Assembly (NCBI GenBank): GCA_020060485.1
Contig: JAGVAB010000122.1
Location: forward strand, 1 to 22,655
Source: Anaerolineales bacterium
GTDB taxonomy: Bacteria > Chloroflexota > Anaerolineae > Anaerolineales > Anaerolineaceae
Direction of reading: 5' to 3'
Length of the DNA: 22,655 nucleotides
The notes beneath the pieces were generated by a model, which had not been told where the DNA came from, made no database searches, and saw only the letters and a program-made list of their open reading frames with translations. The position numbers were made by a program, and so were the translations under genes. Shown here piece after piece: positions 1-7,422 of this stretch (position 1 is the stretch's first letter; the number at the start of each line of letters is the position of its first letter).

Positions 1-1413
1 CTCCCTGCGGCGGTCACCCTCAACGCCGTCACCGGCGCCAACACCGGCCAGGTCAACCTCAACTGGATCGCCCCCGGTGACGACGGCGACACCGGCACCG
101 CCGCCGAGTACATCCTGCGCTATGCCGCCTCAGCCATCGACTCCCAGACTACCTGGAATGCGGCCACCGACGTCTCCGGCGAACCAACACCCCTGGTGGC
201 AGGCTCGTCCCAGTCCATGACCGTCTCCGGCCTGACCCCCGGCCAGACCTACTACTTCGCCCTGCGCACCCTGGATGCCGCTGGCAACCTCTCCAATCTA
301 TCCAACTCACCTTCCGCCCAGGCCAAGGCGCCCACCCCGGTGGGCACAGGCACCTGGCAGGAGAATGACATCAATATTGCCTACACCGGCAGCTGGACGG
401 CCTGGAGCGCCAGCGCCGCCTCTGGCGGGGCCATCCGCTATTCCAACCAGCCCGGCGCTACCGCCACCCTGACCTTCCAGGGCCGCCAGGTTTCGCTGCT
501 CTTCACCCGCTTCACCAGCCGCGGCAATGTCGAGATCACCATTGACGGCGGCACACCCGTGCTGCTCAACCAGTACGGCAAGACCCTCGTCTACCAGAAC
601 CGCTGGGACAGCCCGCTTATGGATGAAGGCATCCACACCATTCAACTGCGCCACCCCGGCGGCAGTCACTACATCGACCTGGACGCCCTGATCGTCTCCT
701 CACCGGAGACCGTGCCCCCTGCGGCGGTCACCCTCAACGCCGTCACCGGCGCCAGCACCGGCCAGGTCAATCTCAACTGGATCGCCCCCGGTGACGACGG
801 CGACACCGGCACCGCCGCCGAGTACATCCTGCGCTATGCCGCTTCGGCCATCGACTCCCAGGCTGCCTGGAATGCGGCCACCGACGTCTCCGGCGAACCA
901 ACACCCCTGGTGGCGGGCTCGTCCCAGTCCATGACCGTCTCCGGCCTCAACCCAGGCCAAACCTACTACTTCGCCCTGCGCACCCTGGACGATTCAAACA
1001 ACCTGTCTGATCTATCCAACTCACCCTCTGCCCAGGCCAAAGACCTGACGGCCGTTTCTCCCGGCATCTATGATGAAGCCGGCGGGCAGATCGCTTTCAC
1101 TGGTGCCTGGACCGCATGGAGCGCCAGCGGTCCTTATCAGGGCAGCATCAAATACAGCAACCAGCCCGGAGCTGAGGCGATCCTCAAATTCACCGGCAAG
1201 CAGGTCATCCTGATCTTTACCCGTTATTCCACCCGCGGCAATATCGAGATCACCATTGACGGCGGCACACCCATCCTGCTCAACCAGTATGGCAGCACCT
1301 TGACCTGGCAGCAGCGCTGGATGAGCCCGCCCTTGTCTGAAGGAACCCACACCATCCGCCTGCGCCATCCCGGTGGCAGTCACTATATCGACGTGGACGC
1401 CATTGAGGTCAAA
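1..1413 (+). repeat. Two tandem 714-bp coding repeat units (FnIII + beta-sandwich)
   Basis: Base 7 onward realigns with base 721 onward, a period of 714 bp or 238 codons. The FnIII halves (about 7-330 against 721-1044) are nearly identical at DNA level, including synonymous positions. The sandwich halves (about 350-700 against 1064-1410) have diverged more, though stretches such as the TIDGGTP and LRHPGGSHYID segments remain very similar. The window starts inside a unit, so more copies may lie upstream. Confidence 0.85.
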
Positions 1414-1863
1414 GCAGAAGCCGACATGTACAATATTCCGGCCGGCTGCAACGCCACCCTGAATCCCAATTTCGAAATCGAGGTATTCAACCTTCTCAAC
1501 CAGGAACGCCAAAAAGCTGGCCTGGGCCTCTTGACCCTTCAACCGCAACTGGATACAGCCGCCAACAGCCACAGCGCCGATATGGCCTGCAACAACTTCT
1601 TCAGCCACACCGGCTCCAATGGTTCCAGTGTACGCGACCGCACCCTGGCGCAGGGCTACACTTCTTCCTATGTCGGCGAAAACATCTATGCCGGTTCAGG
1701 CCCCTACAACTCACCCCAGCAGGCAGTCACTGCCTGGATGAACAGCGCCGGCCACCGGGCCAACATCCTCAACCCCAATTACACCCACATCGGCATTGGC
1801 TATGTCTATACCAGCACCAGCACCTATAAAGCCTATTTCACCACCGACTTTGGCCGACCTTAA
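1..1863 (+). CDS. Secreted modular protein: FnIII and beta-sandwich repeats plus C-terminal CAP domain (5' partial)
   Basis: The reading frame is open from base 1, so the start and any signal peptide lie outside the window; 620 residues are visible. Order: FnIII-like domain (about 1-110), beta-sandwich/carbohydrate-binding-like domain (about 118-235), second FnIII (about 237-347), second beta-sandwich (about 353-468), and a CAP/SCP-PR1 domain (about 491-616). The CAP domain keeps the family's cavity residues: His536 (FFSHTG), Glu560 (GENIYAG) and His585 (GHRANIL). The FnIII and sandwich domains come from a 714-bp tandem repeat. No membrane anchor or sorting signal is seen after the CAP domain, which ends the protein. 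CAP domains are extracellular in bacteria; their activity is usually unknown, so binding to cell wall or polysaccharide is inferred from the modules. The CAP and FnIII assignments are firm; the beta-sandwich family is not named with certainty. A terminator follows the stop. Confidence 0.88.
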   Translation, partial: LPAAVTLNAVTGANTGQVNLNWIAPGDDGDTGTAAEYILRYAASAIDSQTTWNAATDVSGEPTPLVAGSSQSMTVSGLTPGQTYYFALRTLDAAGNLSNLSNSPSAQAKAPTPVGTGTWQENDINIAYTGSWTAWSASAASGGAIRYSNQPGATATLTFQGRQVSLLFTRFTSRGNVEITIDGGTPVLLNQYGKTLVYQNRWDSPLMDEGIHTIQLRHPGGSHYIDLDALIVSSPETVPPAAVTLNAVTGASTGQVNLNWIAPGDDGDTGTAAEYILRYAASAIDSQAAWNAATDVSGEPTPLVAGSSQSMTVSGLNPGQTYYFALRTLDDSNNLSDLSNSPSAQAKDLTAVSPGIYDEAGGQIAFTGAWTAWSASGPYQGSIKYSNQPGAEAILKFTGKQVILIFTRYSTRGNIEITIDGGTPILLNQYGSTLTWQQRWMSPPLSEGTHTIRLRHPGGSHYIDVDAIEVKAEADMYNIPAGCNATLNPNFEIEVFNLLNQERQKAGLGLLTLQPQLDTAANSHSADMACNNFFSHTGSNGSSVRDRTLAQGYTSSYVGENIYAGSGPYNSPQQAVTAWMNSAGHRANILNPNYTHIGIGYVYTSTSTYKAYFTTDFGRP

Positions 1864-1880
1864 AGCCTGGGCCAGACCCG

Positions 1881-1917
1881 TCAAACCGATACCTCGACAA
1901 GCTCGGTATGCGGTTGA
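1881..1917. repeat. Dispersed palindromic repeat, copy a
   Basis: Imperfect inverted repeat with arms TCAAACCGATACC and GGTATGCGGTTGA around the core CTCGACAAGCTC. It sits between the CAP gene stop and that gene's terminator. The core recurs in five other intergenic copies in the window, all on the same strand. Confidence 0.7.
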
Positions 1918-1928
1918 TCATTTTCCAA

Positions 1929-1964
1929 ACAGCCTGCTGATCCCTCAGCAGGCTGTCTCTCTTT
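1929..1964 (+). terminator. Intrinsic terminator after the CAP-protein gene
   Basis: A perfect 12-bp stem (ACAGCCTGCTGA, loop TCCC, TCAGCAGGCTGT) is followed by a pyrimidine-rich CTCTCTTT tract. It separates the secreted-protein gene from pcm. Confidence 0.8.
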
Positions 1965-2017
1965 CGGAATGGGAACAGGTTATTGAAAACCTTGCCCAAT
2001 CCGGCTATATTAAGAAC

Positions 2018-2680
2018 ATGCAAAAGAATCTGTACCAGGCCGAACGGGAAAAAATGGTGCACTGGCAGCTCATCCGCCGCGGCATCGTCAACCAGCGCCT
2101 GCTGGAAGTAATGCAAAACCTGCCCCGGCACATCTTCGTGCCTCCCGATTGCCGCGATCATGCCTATGAAGACCGCCCGCTGCCCATCGGCGACGGGCAA
2201 ACCATCTCGCAGCCGTACATTGTGGCCCTGATGACCAATTTGCTCGACTTGCAAGGCCATGAAACCGTGCTGGAGATCGGCACCGGTTCGGGATATCAGG
2301 CTGCCATTCTGGCGCACCTGGCGCAAACCGTGCACACCGTGGAAAGGAACATCGCCCTGGCCCGCCAGGCCCAGGCCACCCTGCTCCATCTGGACATCCA
2401 CAACGTGGTCTTCCATGTTTGTGACGGCTCTTTGGGCTGGCCGGAAGCCGCCCCCTATCAGGCAATCATCGTAACCGCCGCCGCACCCGAAGTGCCGCCC
2501 GCCCTGCAGCAGCAACTGGATGAAGGCGGGCGGCTGGTTATTCCAGTGGGGGCGCGTTACCGGCAAACTCTGGAAGTTTGGCACAGACAAGGCGCTGACT
2601 TTCAACGCCAGACCGTCCTGCCGGTGGCCTTTGTGCCATTGGTTGGCGAACAGGGCTGGCCGGACGACAGTTGGTATTAA
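2018..2680 (+). CDS. pcm: Protein-L-isoaspartate O-methyltransferase
   Basis: 220 residues, normal for this cytoplasmic repair enzyme, which methylates isoaspartyl residues with SAM so that damaged proteins can return to normal aspartyl linkages. Visible motifs are the N-terminal REKMV..QLIRRGI, the substrate-side GDGQTISQPYIVALM (about 58-72), SAM-binding motif I VLEIGTGSGYQ (84-94), the acidic post-I end TVER (107-110), and GGRLVIPVG (170-178). The ATG at 2018 is chosen because it gives the usual family N-terminus and lies downstream of the preceding terminator. The frame extends upstream to a TTG at 1796, but that would place the start inside the previous gene. A second ATG at 2054 is possible. 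No good Shine-Dalgarno is seen before 2018. The gene appears monocistronic, flanked by hairpins. Confidence 0.93.
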   Translation: MQKNLYQAEREKMVHWQLIRRGIVNQRLLEVMQNLPRHIFVPPDCRDHAYEDRPLPIGDGQTISQPYIVALMTNLLDLQGHETVLEIGTGSGYQAAILAHLAQTVHTVERNIALARQAQATLLHLDIHNVVFHVCDGSLGWPEAAPYQAIIVTAAAPEVPPALQQQLDEGGRLVIPVGARYRQTLEVWHRQGADFQRQTVLPVAFVPLVGEQGWPDDSWY

Positions 2681-2685
2681 AGCAT

Positions 2686-2714
2686 AATGGCCTGTCACCA
2701 GGCCATTCTTTATC
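2686..2714 (+). terminator. Intrinsic terminator after pcm
   Basis: Nine-bp stem AATGGCCTG / CAGGCCATT with loop TCAC, followed by CTTTATC, starting a few bases after the pcm stop. It lies between pcm and the convergent glycosyltransferase gene. Confidence 0.75.
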
Positions 2715-2734
2715 ATCCTGCATTACCAAACAGA

Positions 2735-3409
2735 TCATCTGCTGCGTCTGGTCCGCGCCACCAGGCGCAGGAAATTCATGCTGTGCTTCCAGGGGTGGAT
2801 GTGACTGGTTTCGCCGGCATAGATGGTACGAATGTCCACCCAATCCATACAAAAACCAGCCCGCACGCAATCCGCGATCATCTGCACTTCAAATTCAAAG
2901 CCCTGTTCGGTGCTCTGCAAAGCATAGGCCATCAAGCGCCGGCTGACCAGACGGTAGCCAGACTGGTTGTCGCGCACACGCTGGCCCAATGCCCAGGAAA
3001 ACAAACCGGTGCCCAGGGTGTTGGCCCAGCGGCGCAGGAAAGGCATCTTCCGAAAATCGCGGCCGCCGATGATCAAATCGCCCTGACGCTCTGCAAAAGC
3101 TTGCAGGAAGAGAGGAATCTCCTCCGGGTCGTGCTGGCCGTCAGCGTCCAGAGTGATGACCGCCGCAAAATCCCGCTCCAGCGCCCAGCGGAATCCGGCG
3201 CGCAAGGCAGCCCCCTTGCCCTGGTTGGGAATTTGGTGCAGCACTTCGGCCCCGGCACCGCGTCCCACCTCGGCTGTGGCATCCCGCGAGCCATCGTCCA
3301 CTACCAGCACCGGCAAATGCTGCGCAGCAGCCAGCACCACAGGCCGCAGGCGTTGTGCTTCGTTATAGGCCGGGATCAATGCCAGCACGTTGGCCGGCGT
3401 TTCAGTCAT
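2735..3409 (-). CDS. Family 2 glycosyltransferase (polyprenyl-phosphate sugar synthase type)
   Basis: 224 residues with the GT-A family 2 pattern: PAYNE (13-17), VVDDGSRDAT (36-45) for nucleotide-sugar binding, a DxD metal motif in LDADGQHDPEEI (88-90), and GGRDF further on. The layout resembles dolichyl/polyprenyl-phosphate mannose or glucose synthases, which load a sugar onto a lipid carrier on the inner membrane face. No C-terminal membrane segments are present, so this is the soluble catalytic type. The ATG at 3409 is preferred over an ORF start 21 bp upstream because AGGTGA lies a few bases before it. It overlaps the stop of the upstream methyltransferase by 8 bp (ATGACTGA), so the two are probably translationally coupled. 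The sugar donor and acceptor cannot be read from the sequence. Confidence 0.88.
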   Translation of the reverse strand: MTETPANVLALIPAYNEAQRLRPVVLAAAQHLPVLVVDDGSRDATAEVGRGAGAEVLHQIPNQGKGAALRAGFRWALERDFAAVITLDADGQHDPEEIPLFLQAFAERQGDLIIGGRDFRKMPFLRRWANTLGTGLFSWALGQRVRDNQSGYRLVSRRLMAYALQSTEQGFEFEVQMIADCVRAGFCMDWVDIRTIYAGETSHIHPWKHSMNFLRLVARTRRSR

Positions 3410-4211
3410 CCTGGTCACCTGAATGCACACGAGCCGTCAATACATAACTAAGCGGCAGGCGAGCTTCATCCTTTTCCAGGTAGGCAAACACTTCTGAAAC
3501 ATCATGCGGGTATTCGGCAAAACCTGTCAAAGCAAACCTCGCATCCAGGCAGGTCTGGATGACATCTGCCACTTTGTGATGGAACCAGTAGCTGGGCGAA
3601 GATTGATAAGCCATGCCTTCATAATAATCCAGGCCAGAATCATCCACCAGCGGCTGGGTGCGAAAATAGGAATTGGCCAGCCGCGGGGGAAGCGAAGGCA
3701 TGTCTTCGATCATATCCAGGATGGGGTGCATCTCGTACATCAGCAGCATTCCACCGGGGCGCAGCAGGCGGGCACACACTGCATAAAAGGCGGCCAGGTC
3801 GGGCATCCAGCCCAAAGCGCCCACCGAGATATACACCAGATCAAATTGCGCGTCAAATTCAGGAGGAATATTGTATACGTCGCAAGCCAGGAAGGTGCAA
3901 TCCGCCTTGCCGGCGGTGTTCAACTCCTGCGCCTGGGCAATGAAGCTTTCAGAAATATCCACACCCAGACAGCGTCCGGCCCCCAACCGCTGGATGGAGA
4001 TCAATTCCCGTCCGTTATTGCAGCAAAGCTGGACAACCGACTTGCCCTGCACGCCCACCTTTGCCAGCCAGTGCCGGGCAGTCTCATCCAGATTAAGGTA
4101 AGCCGGGTCGCCAAAGGCAGCCAGCAATCTATCCAACTGGCTGGCCTGATGCACAGGGGCAGTTTCCTCCCAAGCCTGGCGATTGGCAGCGGTGTAATCC
4201 TGCAAATCCAT
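3402..4211 (-). CDS. SAM-dependent class I methyltransferase
   Basis: 269 residues. The Rossmann methyltransferase core is seen as motif I VVQLCCNNGRELISI, the following LGVDIS acidic end, FDLVYISVGALGW (motif IV region) and LLRPGGMLLMYEMHP. The double Cys before NNGREL replaces the more usual D.GCG.G glycine loop but is common in one branch of these enzymes. The substrate cannot be assigned. The ATG at 4211 is chosen over the longer ORF because GAGGA lies 6-8 bases upstream and because the region upstream holds a terminator hairpin for the preceding gene. It overlaps the glycosyltransferase gene by 8 bp, so a shared role, for example in making or modifying a lipid-linked glycan, is plausible but is only inference. 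Confidence 0.87.
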   Translation of the reverse strand: MDLQDYTAANRQAWEETAPVHQASQLDRLLAAFGDPAYLNLDETARHWLAKVGVQGKSVVQLCCNNGRELISIQRLGAGRCLGVDISESFIAQAQELNTAGKADCTFLACDVYNIPPEFDAQFDLVYISVGALGWMPDLAAFYAVCARLLRPGGMLLMYEMHPILDMIEDMPSLPPRLANSYFRTQPLVDDSGLDYYEGMAYQSSPSYWFHHKVADVIQTCLDARFALTGFAEYPHDVSEVFAYLEKDEARLPLSYVLTARVHSGDQDD

Positions 4212-4227
4212 CACTGTCCTCTTTTCA

Positions 4228-4256
4228 AAGCAAAAGGCCGCAGTTTCTGCGGCCCC
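4228..4256 (-). terminator. Intrinsic terminator after the cyclophilin gene
   Basis: Read on the minus strand, the stem GGCCGCAG / CTGCGGCC with a 3-nt loop is followed by TTTTGCTTTG. It lies between the cyclophilin stop and the methyltransferase start, so those two genes are probably separate transcription units or linked only by read-through. Confidence 0.8.
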
Positions 4257-4276
4257 TGATATGTAGCTCCTGCGGG

Positions 4277-4756
4277 TCAATCTCCGCTGACAGTCACCTT
4301 GAGCATCACATCGCCCTGGGCAATGGTATTGACCACCTCCATGCCCTTGACCACCTTGCCAAACACGGTATGGCGGCCGTTCAAATGCGGCTGGGGAGAA
4401 TGGGTGATGAAGAATTGGCTGCCATTGGTATTGGGGCCGGCATTGGCCATAGAGATCACGCCAGTTTCATGCTTGAGGGGGTTTGACTTGACTTCATCCT
4501 CAAACTTGTAGCCCGGGCCGCCCATGCCGGTGCCAGTCGGGTCGCCGCCCTGGATCATGAAGTCTGAAATGACCCGGTGAAATTTAATCCCGTCATAAAA
4601 TCCCTCCCGCACCAGGAACACAAAATTATTCACTGTCTTGGGGGCATTGGCGGGGTAAAGCATCAATTCGATGGCGCCTTTGTTGGTTTCCATCTGTACG
4701 GTGTAGGTTTTCGTCGGGTCGATCTGCATCTCCGGCGCCTGTTTCCATTGTTTCAT
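4277..4756 (-). CDS. Cyclophilin-type peptidyl-prolyl cis-trans isomerase
   Basis: 159 residues, the size of a single-domain bacterial cyclophilin. Diagnostic segments are [19 protein letters not shown] (catalytic Arg in FHR and the FMIQGG strand), [16 protein letters not shown] and [11 protein letters not shown]. There is no signal peptide, so the protein should be cytoplasmic and assist proline isomerisation during folding. The N-terminal 15 residues or so form a short extension before the first beta strand ([10 protein letters not shown]). The start is supported by AAGGA 8-9 bases upstream. The gene is followed by its own terminator. Confidence 0.95.
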   Translation of the reverse strand: MKQWKQAPEMQIDPTKTYTVQMETNKGAIELMLYPANAPKTVNNFVFLVREGFYDGIKFHRVISDFMIQGGDPTGTGMGGPGYKFEDEVKSNPLKHETGVISMANAGPNTNGSQFFITHSPQPHLNGRHTVFGKVVKGMEVVNTIAQGDVMLKVTVSGD

Positions 4757-4805
4757 CTCATTTCCTTTCGGTAGGCCATTTATCGGTCTTGATTGTGATG
4801 AAAGA

Positions 4806-5168
4806 TTATATCACTGCCTGAAACTGCTGCGGAAAAGAAAAAGTGCCATCTGTTGAGGGTGGAAAATCGACCCAACCAGTCACCGCATCCAGATTCACTG
4901 CACCATAGATATGCGGGAAAAGCATGCCTTCCTCATTCAGATCCTCGTAGCGCACCTCCGCTTGCAGCCGCCCGGTTTCGATCACCAACAGCACCAGACC
5001 GGTCTGGCCGTGATAGAAACGGTTGGCAGTGCGCAGTACCTGCTCTCGGGTGGACGCATGGATGAACCCCTCGCGGGCCAGGCTTTCCAGCTGATAACAC
5101 CCCTGTCGTCGGGCTGTTTCCCAGGCTGCTTGGTTTGCGATGTGAAAGATGTGCTCTTGTTCTGTCAT
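4806..5168 (-). CDS. DUF952 family protein
   Basis: 120 residues matching the DUF952 pattern: [12 protein letters not shown] near the N-terminus, then [23 protein letters not shown], the acidic segment [19 protein letters not shown] and a final WVDFPP. The family occurs across bacteria and plants and its biochemical role is not established. The ATG at 5168 fits the family N-terminus and has GGGAGA about 6 bases upstream; the longer ORF to 5240 would run into a palindromic repeat. Confidence 0.88.
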   Translation of the reverse strand: MTEQEHIFHIANQAAWETARRQGCYQLESLAREGFIHASTREQVLRTANRFYHGQTGLVLLVIETGRLQAEVRYEDLNEEGMLFPHIYGAVNLDAVTGWVDFPPSTDGTFSFPQQFQAVI

Positions 5169-5193
5169 TTCTTCTCCCATCATTACTGTACAA

Positions 5194-5233
5194 ATCAAAC
5201 CACTACCTCGACAAACTCTGTATGCGGTTTGAT
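5194..5233. repeat. Dispersed palindromic repeat, copy b
   Basis: Inverted arms ATCAAACC(A)CTAC and GTATGCGGTTTGAT flank the core CTCGACAAACTC. It lies between the start of the DUF952 gene and the terminator of the DUF427 gene, and is closest in arm sequence to copy a. Confidence 0.7.
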
Positions 5234-5244
5234 CAATCACAACA

Positions 5245-5284
5245 CAGCGCCGGACACGTGCCGTGTCCGGCGCTGCTTAATTTT
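5245..5284 (-). terminator. Intrinsic terminator or strong hairpin after the DUF427 gene
   Basis: A 14-bp perfect stem (CAGCGCCGGACACG / CGTGTCCGGCGCTG) with loop TGC. On the minus strand it is 42 bp past the DUF427 stop. The uridine tract is poor on the minus side (TGTTGTG) and better on the plus side (CTTAATTTT), so it may act in either direction. Confidence 0.65.
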
Positions 5285-5317
5285 AACAGAGACCAGGCTT
5301 GCCGTCCAACCCGGAAC

Positions 5318-5602
5318 TCAGCCTTCGATCTGCACTTTGTTGCGATAAAACGCTACATGATCCTTGATCTGACTGGCTGCCGACTTCGGTTCCGGGTAAT
5401 ACCAGGCTGCGTCCTGAAGGCGCTTGCCCTCAACCTCAATGCTGTAATAGCTGGCCAGACCTTTCCAGGGGCAGGTGGTATGCAAATCACTTTGCTTGAA
5501 ATATTCCCGGCGAATGGAATCGGGCGGGAAATAATGATTGCCCTCCACGACCACAGTCTGGTCGCTTTCCGCCAGAACAACGCCTTCCCACATCACTTTC
5601 AT
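5318..5602 (-). CDS. DUF427 domain protein
   Basis: 94 residues, the full length of a single DUF427 domain. Recognisable segments are VVLAESDQTVVVEGNHYFPPDSI, YFKQSDLHTTCPWKG (the invariant Cys-Pro-Trp-Lys-Gly), ASYYSIEVEGK and AAWYYPEPKSAA, ending with HVAFYRNKVQIE. The CPWKG and WYYP segments are the strongest family marks. The function of the family is not known. The start has an excellent Shine-Dalgarno (GGAGGTG) 5 bases upstream. Confidence 0.92.
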   Translation of the reverse strand: MKVMWEGVVLAESDQTVVVEGNHYFPPDSIRREYFKQSDLHTTCPWKGLASYYSIEVEGKRLQDAAWYYPEPKSAASQIKDHVAFYRNKVQIEG

Positions 5603-5713
5603 GGTTCACCTCCAAACATGTTTGTTTTCTGCTGATTGGACTGTTTCAGCCAGGCAATTCTTACCTGCCAGGCGTACAGGAGTCCGCAGCCGCAAGAGCC
5701 TGCTCATCCCCGA

Positions 5714-5750
5714 TAAAAACCTTACCGCGGGCTATTAAGCCCGCGGTAAA
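5714..5750 (-). terminator. Intrinsic terminator after the helix-hairpin-helix gene
   Basis: On the minus strand a perfect 11-bp stem (TTACCGCGGGC / GCCCGCGGTAA) with a short AT-rich loop is followed by GGTTTTTATC. It lies about 60 bp past the gene's stop. Confidence 0.8.
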
Positions 5751-5809
5751 CGGCATGCAAAATATCAAGGTGTTGAGATCGATCAGCGGGTTGCAAAACA
5801 GCCGCCGAT

Positions 5810-6214
5810 TCAATAATAAATGAGGCGCGGTAATGCCTTTGCCTGGCTCACCCACGAGCGCACCTTGGCAGCGCTTGGCAACACACGTACCAGTTTCTTT
5901 TGCAGGTTGACCTCCACCAGTTTTTGATACAGATTGTCTGGACTGCGCTGGGCCAGTTCAGGTACCGTGTCCACCCCGGCTTCTTCCAGCAGATCTGCAT
6001 ATTCCTGCCCCACTCCCTTGATACGAAACAGGTCAACATGGTTGATCCACTCAAGGATGAGCTTATCGCTAATCCCGCTCTTTTCCGCCAATTCCTGACG
6101 GCCTTTGGGCGTGCTGCCCACAGCCAGCAATCGCTCTGTAGATCCCACTCCGGCAGCTTTCAATTTAGCGGCAAACACTTCCCCGATGCCTTCCACATAA
6201 CTCAGCTTCGCCAT
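5810..6214 (-). CDS. Helix-hairpin-helix (DUF4332-like) protein
   Basis: 134 residues. Two tandem helix-hairpin-helix segments are visible: VEGIGEVFAAKLKAAGV near the N-terminus and IKGVGQEYADLLEEAGVDTVPELAQRSP in the middle. This matches small DUF4332-type proteins, which carry the same fold as the DNA-binding HhH regions of topoisomerases and polymerases. No catalytic domain is present, so non-specific DNA or RNA binding, or a scaffold role, is the most that can be inferred. The ATG at 6214 is chosen because AGGAAG lies 5-6 bases upstream and the sequence from there (MAKLSYVEGIG) fits homologues; the ORF extends 7 codons further. A terminator follows. Confidence 0.82.
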   Translation of the reverse strand: MAKLSYVEGIGEVFAAKLKAAGVGSTERLLAVGSTPKGRQELAEKSGISDKLILEWINHVDLFRIKGVGQEYADLLEEAGVDTVPELAQRSPDNLYQKLVEVNLQKKLVRVLPSAAKVRSWVSQAKALPRLIYY

Positions 6215-6551
6215 CTTTCTTCCTGTATGCGACAAAACCTGTGAAACACAATCCTGTGGTGGTTTTTACCCCCACACAGGTCTGAATCATTGTAGCATGT
6301 TTCGGGTGCTGTCATGTCCTGAAAGCAAATGGCCAGCAATTGCATCTTGTTCCGTCTTGAAATGTTTTTACCCATCCCCCGAAAAACTTTTTTTGCAGCG
6401 AGTTTGAGCGCAATGCGCTCAAACTCGCTGCTTTCTTCTCATTCCCCGCCCTGGGGCGGGGTTAGGGGTGGGGTAAATATTCATTTATCGTAGAAAAGAA
6501 TTTTGATGCAATTGCTACAAATGGCCAAACCAGTTCAGGATAAGGAGTTCA
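6215..6551. other. Gene-free region with nested palindromes
   Basis: No coding potential is seen in these 337 bases. They contain a small hairpin around 6252-6280 (CCTGTG...CACAGG) and a TACAAT box on the minus strand at 6289-6294, possibly for the HhH gene. They also hold the 17-bp-stem palindrome at 6395-6431 and a CCCCGCC/GGCGGGG hairpin at 6444-6461. An outer pair of inverted C/G-rich arms (6367-6380 and 6464-6477, 11 of 14 matching) encloses both hairpins. Confidence 0.6.
6395..6440 (-). terminator. Strong hairpin after the acyltransferase gene, possible bidirectional terminator
   Basis: A perfect 17-bp stem (GCAGCGAGTTTGAGCGC and its complement) with loop AAT. On the plus side it is followed by CTTTCTTCTC; on the minus side an A-run and then a T-run follow. 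It lies 3' of the minus-strand acyltransferase gene at about 120 bp distance. A terminator role is likely but its direction is unclear. Confidence 0.6.
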
Positions 6552-7295
6552 CTAACCCTCGGCTTCATCCGCCCAGGGATAAATTTCGGTGCCTTTGGCC
6601 GCCTCACGGATGATCGGGTCCTCCGAGTAAAAACCGCGCCGTTCAGGCGGCAGCAATTCGGCAATCTTGCGCATCAATTCATGCCCAAGTTCATCGATTG
6701 AGCGGCGGTCCTCGCGAGTGCGGCTGCCAAACTCAAACGGGCCAAACGGCTTGCCAATGCGCACGGTGATCCGCCCGCGCCGGCCTTTTCGCAATCGCGG
6801 GAACAACTGATCGCAGCCATCCAGGCCAATGGGCAGGATGCGCGCCCGGGTGCGGGCTGCCAGGAATGCCACGCCTGGGCGCGGCGGACGCAGTACCGTC
6901 GCCCAACTGCCGCCCTCAGGGAAAATACCAAGAACGCCTTCCTGGGCCATAACTGCCTGTGCTGCCACCAGGGCGTTGCGCGAAGAACGGCCGCGGAACA
7001 CCGGGTAATACCCCCATACACTGGGCAAAAAGGTAACCACTGCCGGCGCATTGGGCATCTGAAAACCGCCCACAAAGTCCAACGGCCAGGGCAGGGCGCG
7101 GATGACCACCGGCGGGTCAACAAAGCTGAAATGATTGGCTGCCACCAGCAGCGGTCCGTGATCAGGCAAATTCTCGGCGCCTTCGATCTTGAAATCGCTG
7201 AGCGTGCCAAAGGCCGCTGCCAGGATGGGTCTGATCAGGCCGCGGATGAAACGCCGCCGGGGATAAGGGAACTTGGAAACATCAATCGTTGTCAT
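6552..7295 (-). CDS. 1-acyl-sn-glycerol-3-phosphate acyltransferase (PlsC-like)
   Basis: 247 residues. The acyltransferase signature NHFSFVD (His55 and Asp60 of the HX4D pair) lies after a short hydrophobic N-terminal segment, followed by GYYPVFRGRSSR (substrate-binding motif II), GIFPEGGSW (motif III) and LPIGLDG (motif IV). These proteins acylate lysophosphatidate at the inner membrane during phospholipid synthesis. Motif III reads FPEGGS rather than the commoner FPEGTRS, which is seen in some paralogues. The acyl acceptor is therefore not certain. Three start codons occur close together (GTG 7304, ATG 7301, ATG 7295); 7295 is best spaced from AGAGGT. The gene stands alone between a putative promoter and a strong hairpin. 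Confidence 0.87.
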   Translation of the reverse strand: MTTIDVSKFPYPRRRFIRGLIRPILAAAFGTLSDFKIEGAENLPDHGPLLVAANHFSFVDPPVVIRALPWPLDFVGGFQMPNAPAVVTFLPSVWGYYPVFRGRSSRNALVAAQAVMAQEGVLGIFPEGGSWATVLRPPRPGVAFLAARTRARILPIGLDGCDQLFPRLRKGRRGRITVRIGKPFGPFEFGSRTREDRRSIDELGHELMRKIAELLPPERRGFYSEDPIIREAAKGTEIYPWADEAEG

Positions 7296-7380
7296 CGGCA
7301 TCACCTCTCTGCTACCAATAGAAGAAAATAAGAACCAACGCCATTACTGCCAAGCAAACACACAGCAGGCATCAACAGAC

Positions 7381-7408
7381 ATTATAAACGTTTGTGAACT
7401 CAGTTGAA
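7381..7408 (-). promoter_or_regulatory. Putative promoter of the acyltransferase gene
   Basis: On the minus strand a perfect -10 box TATAAT (7386-7381) is preceded, with 16-bp spacing, by TTCAAC as a weak -35. The start codon lies about 85 bases downstream. The weak -35 keeps confidence low. Confidence 0.4.
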
Positions 7409-7422
7409 GGTTGAAATTTGCT

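Noticed and set aside
1796..2017. Longer pcm reading frame starting at TTG 1796
   Set aside because: It would overlap the CAP-domain gene and read through a palindromic repeat and a 12-bp-stem terminator; the family N-terminus begins at 2018.
2088..2465. Long antisense frames inside pcm, and similar shadow frames opposite the kinase, ECF and CAP genes
   Set aside because: They mirror well-recognised genes on the other strand, have Arg/Pro/Gly-rich biased composition, and lack domains or ribosome-binding sites.
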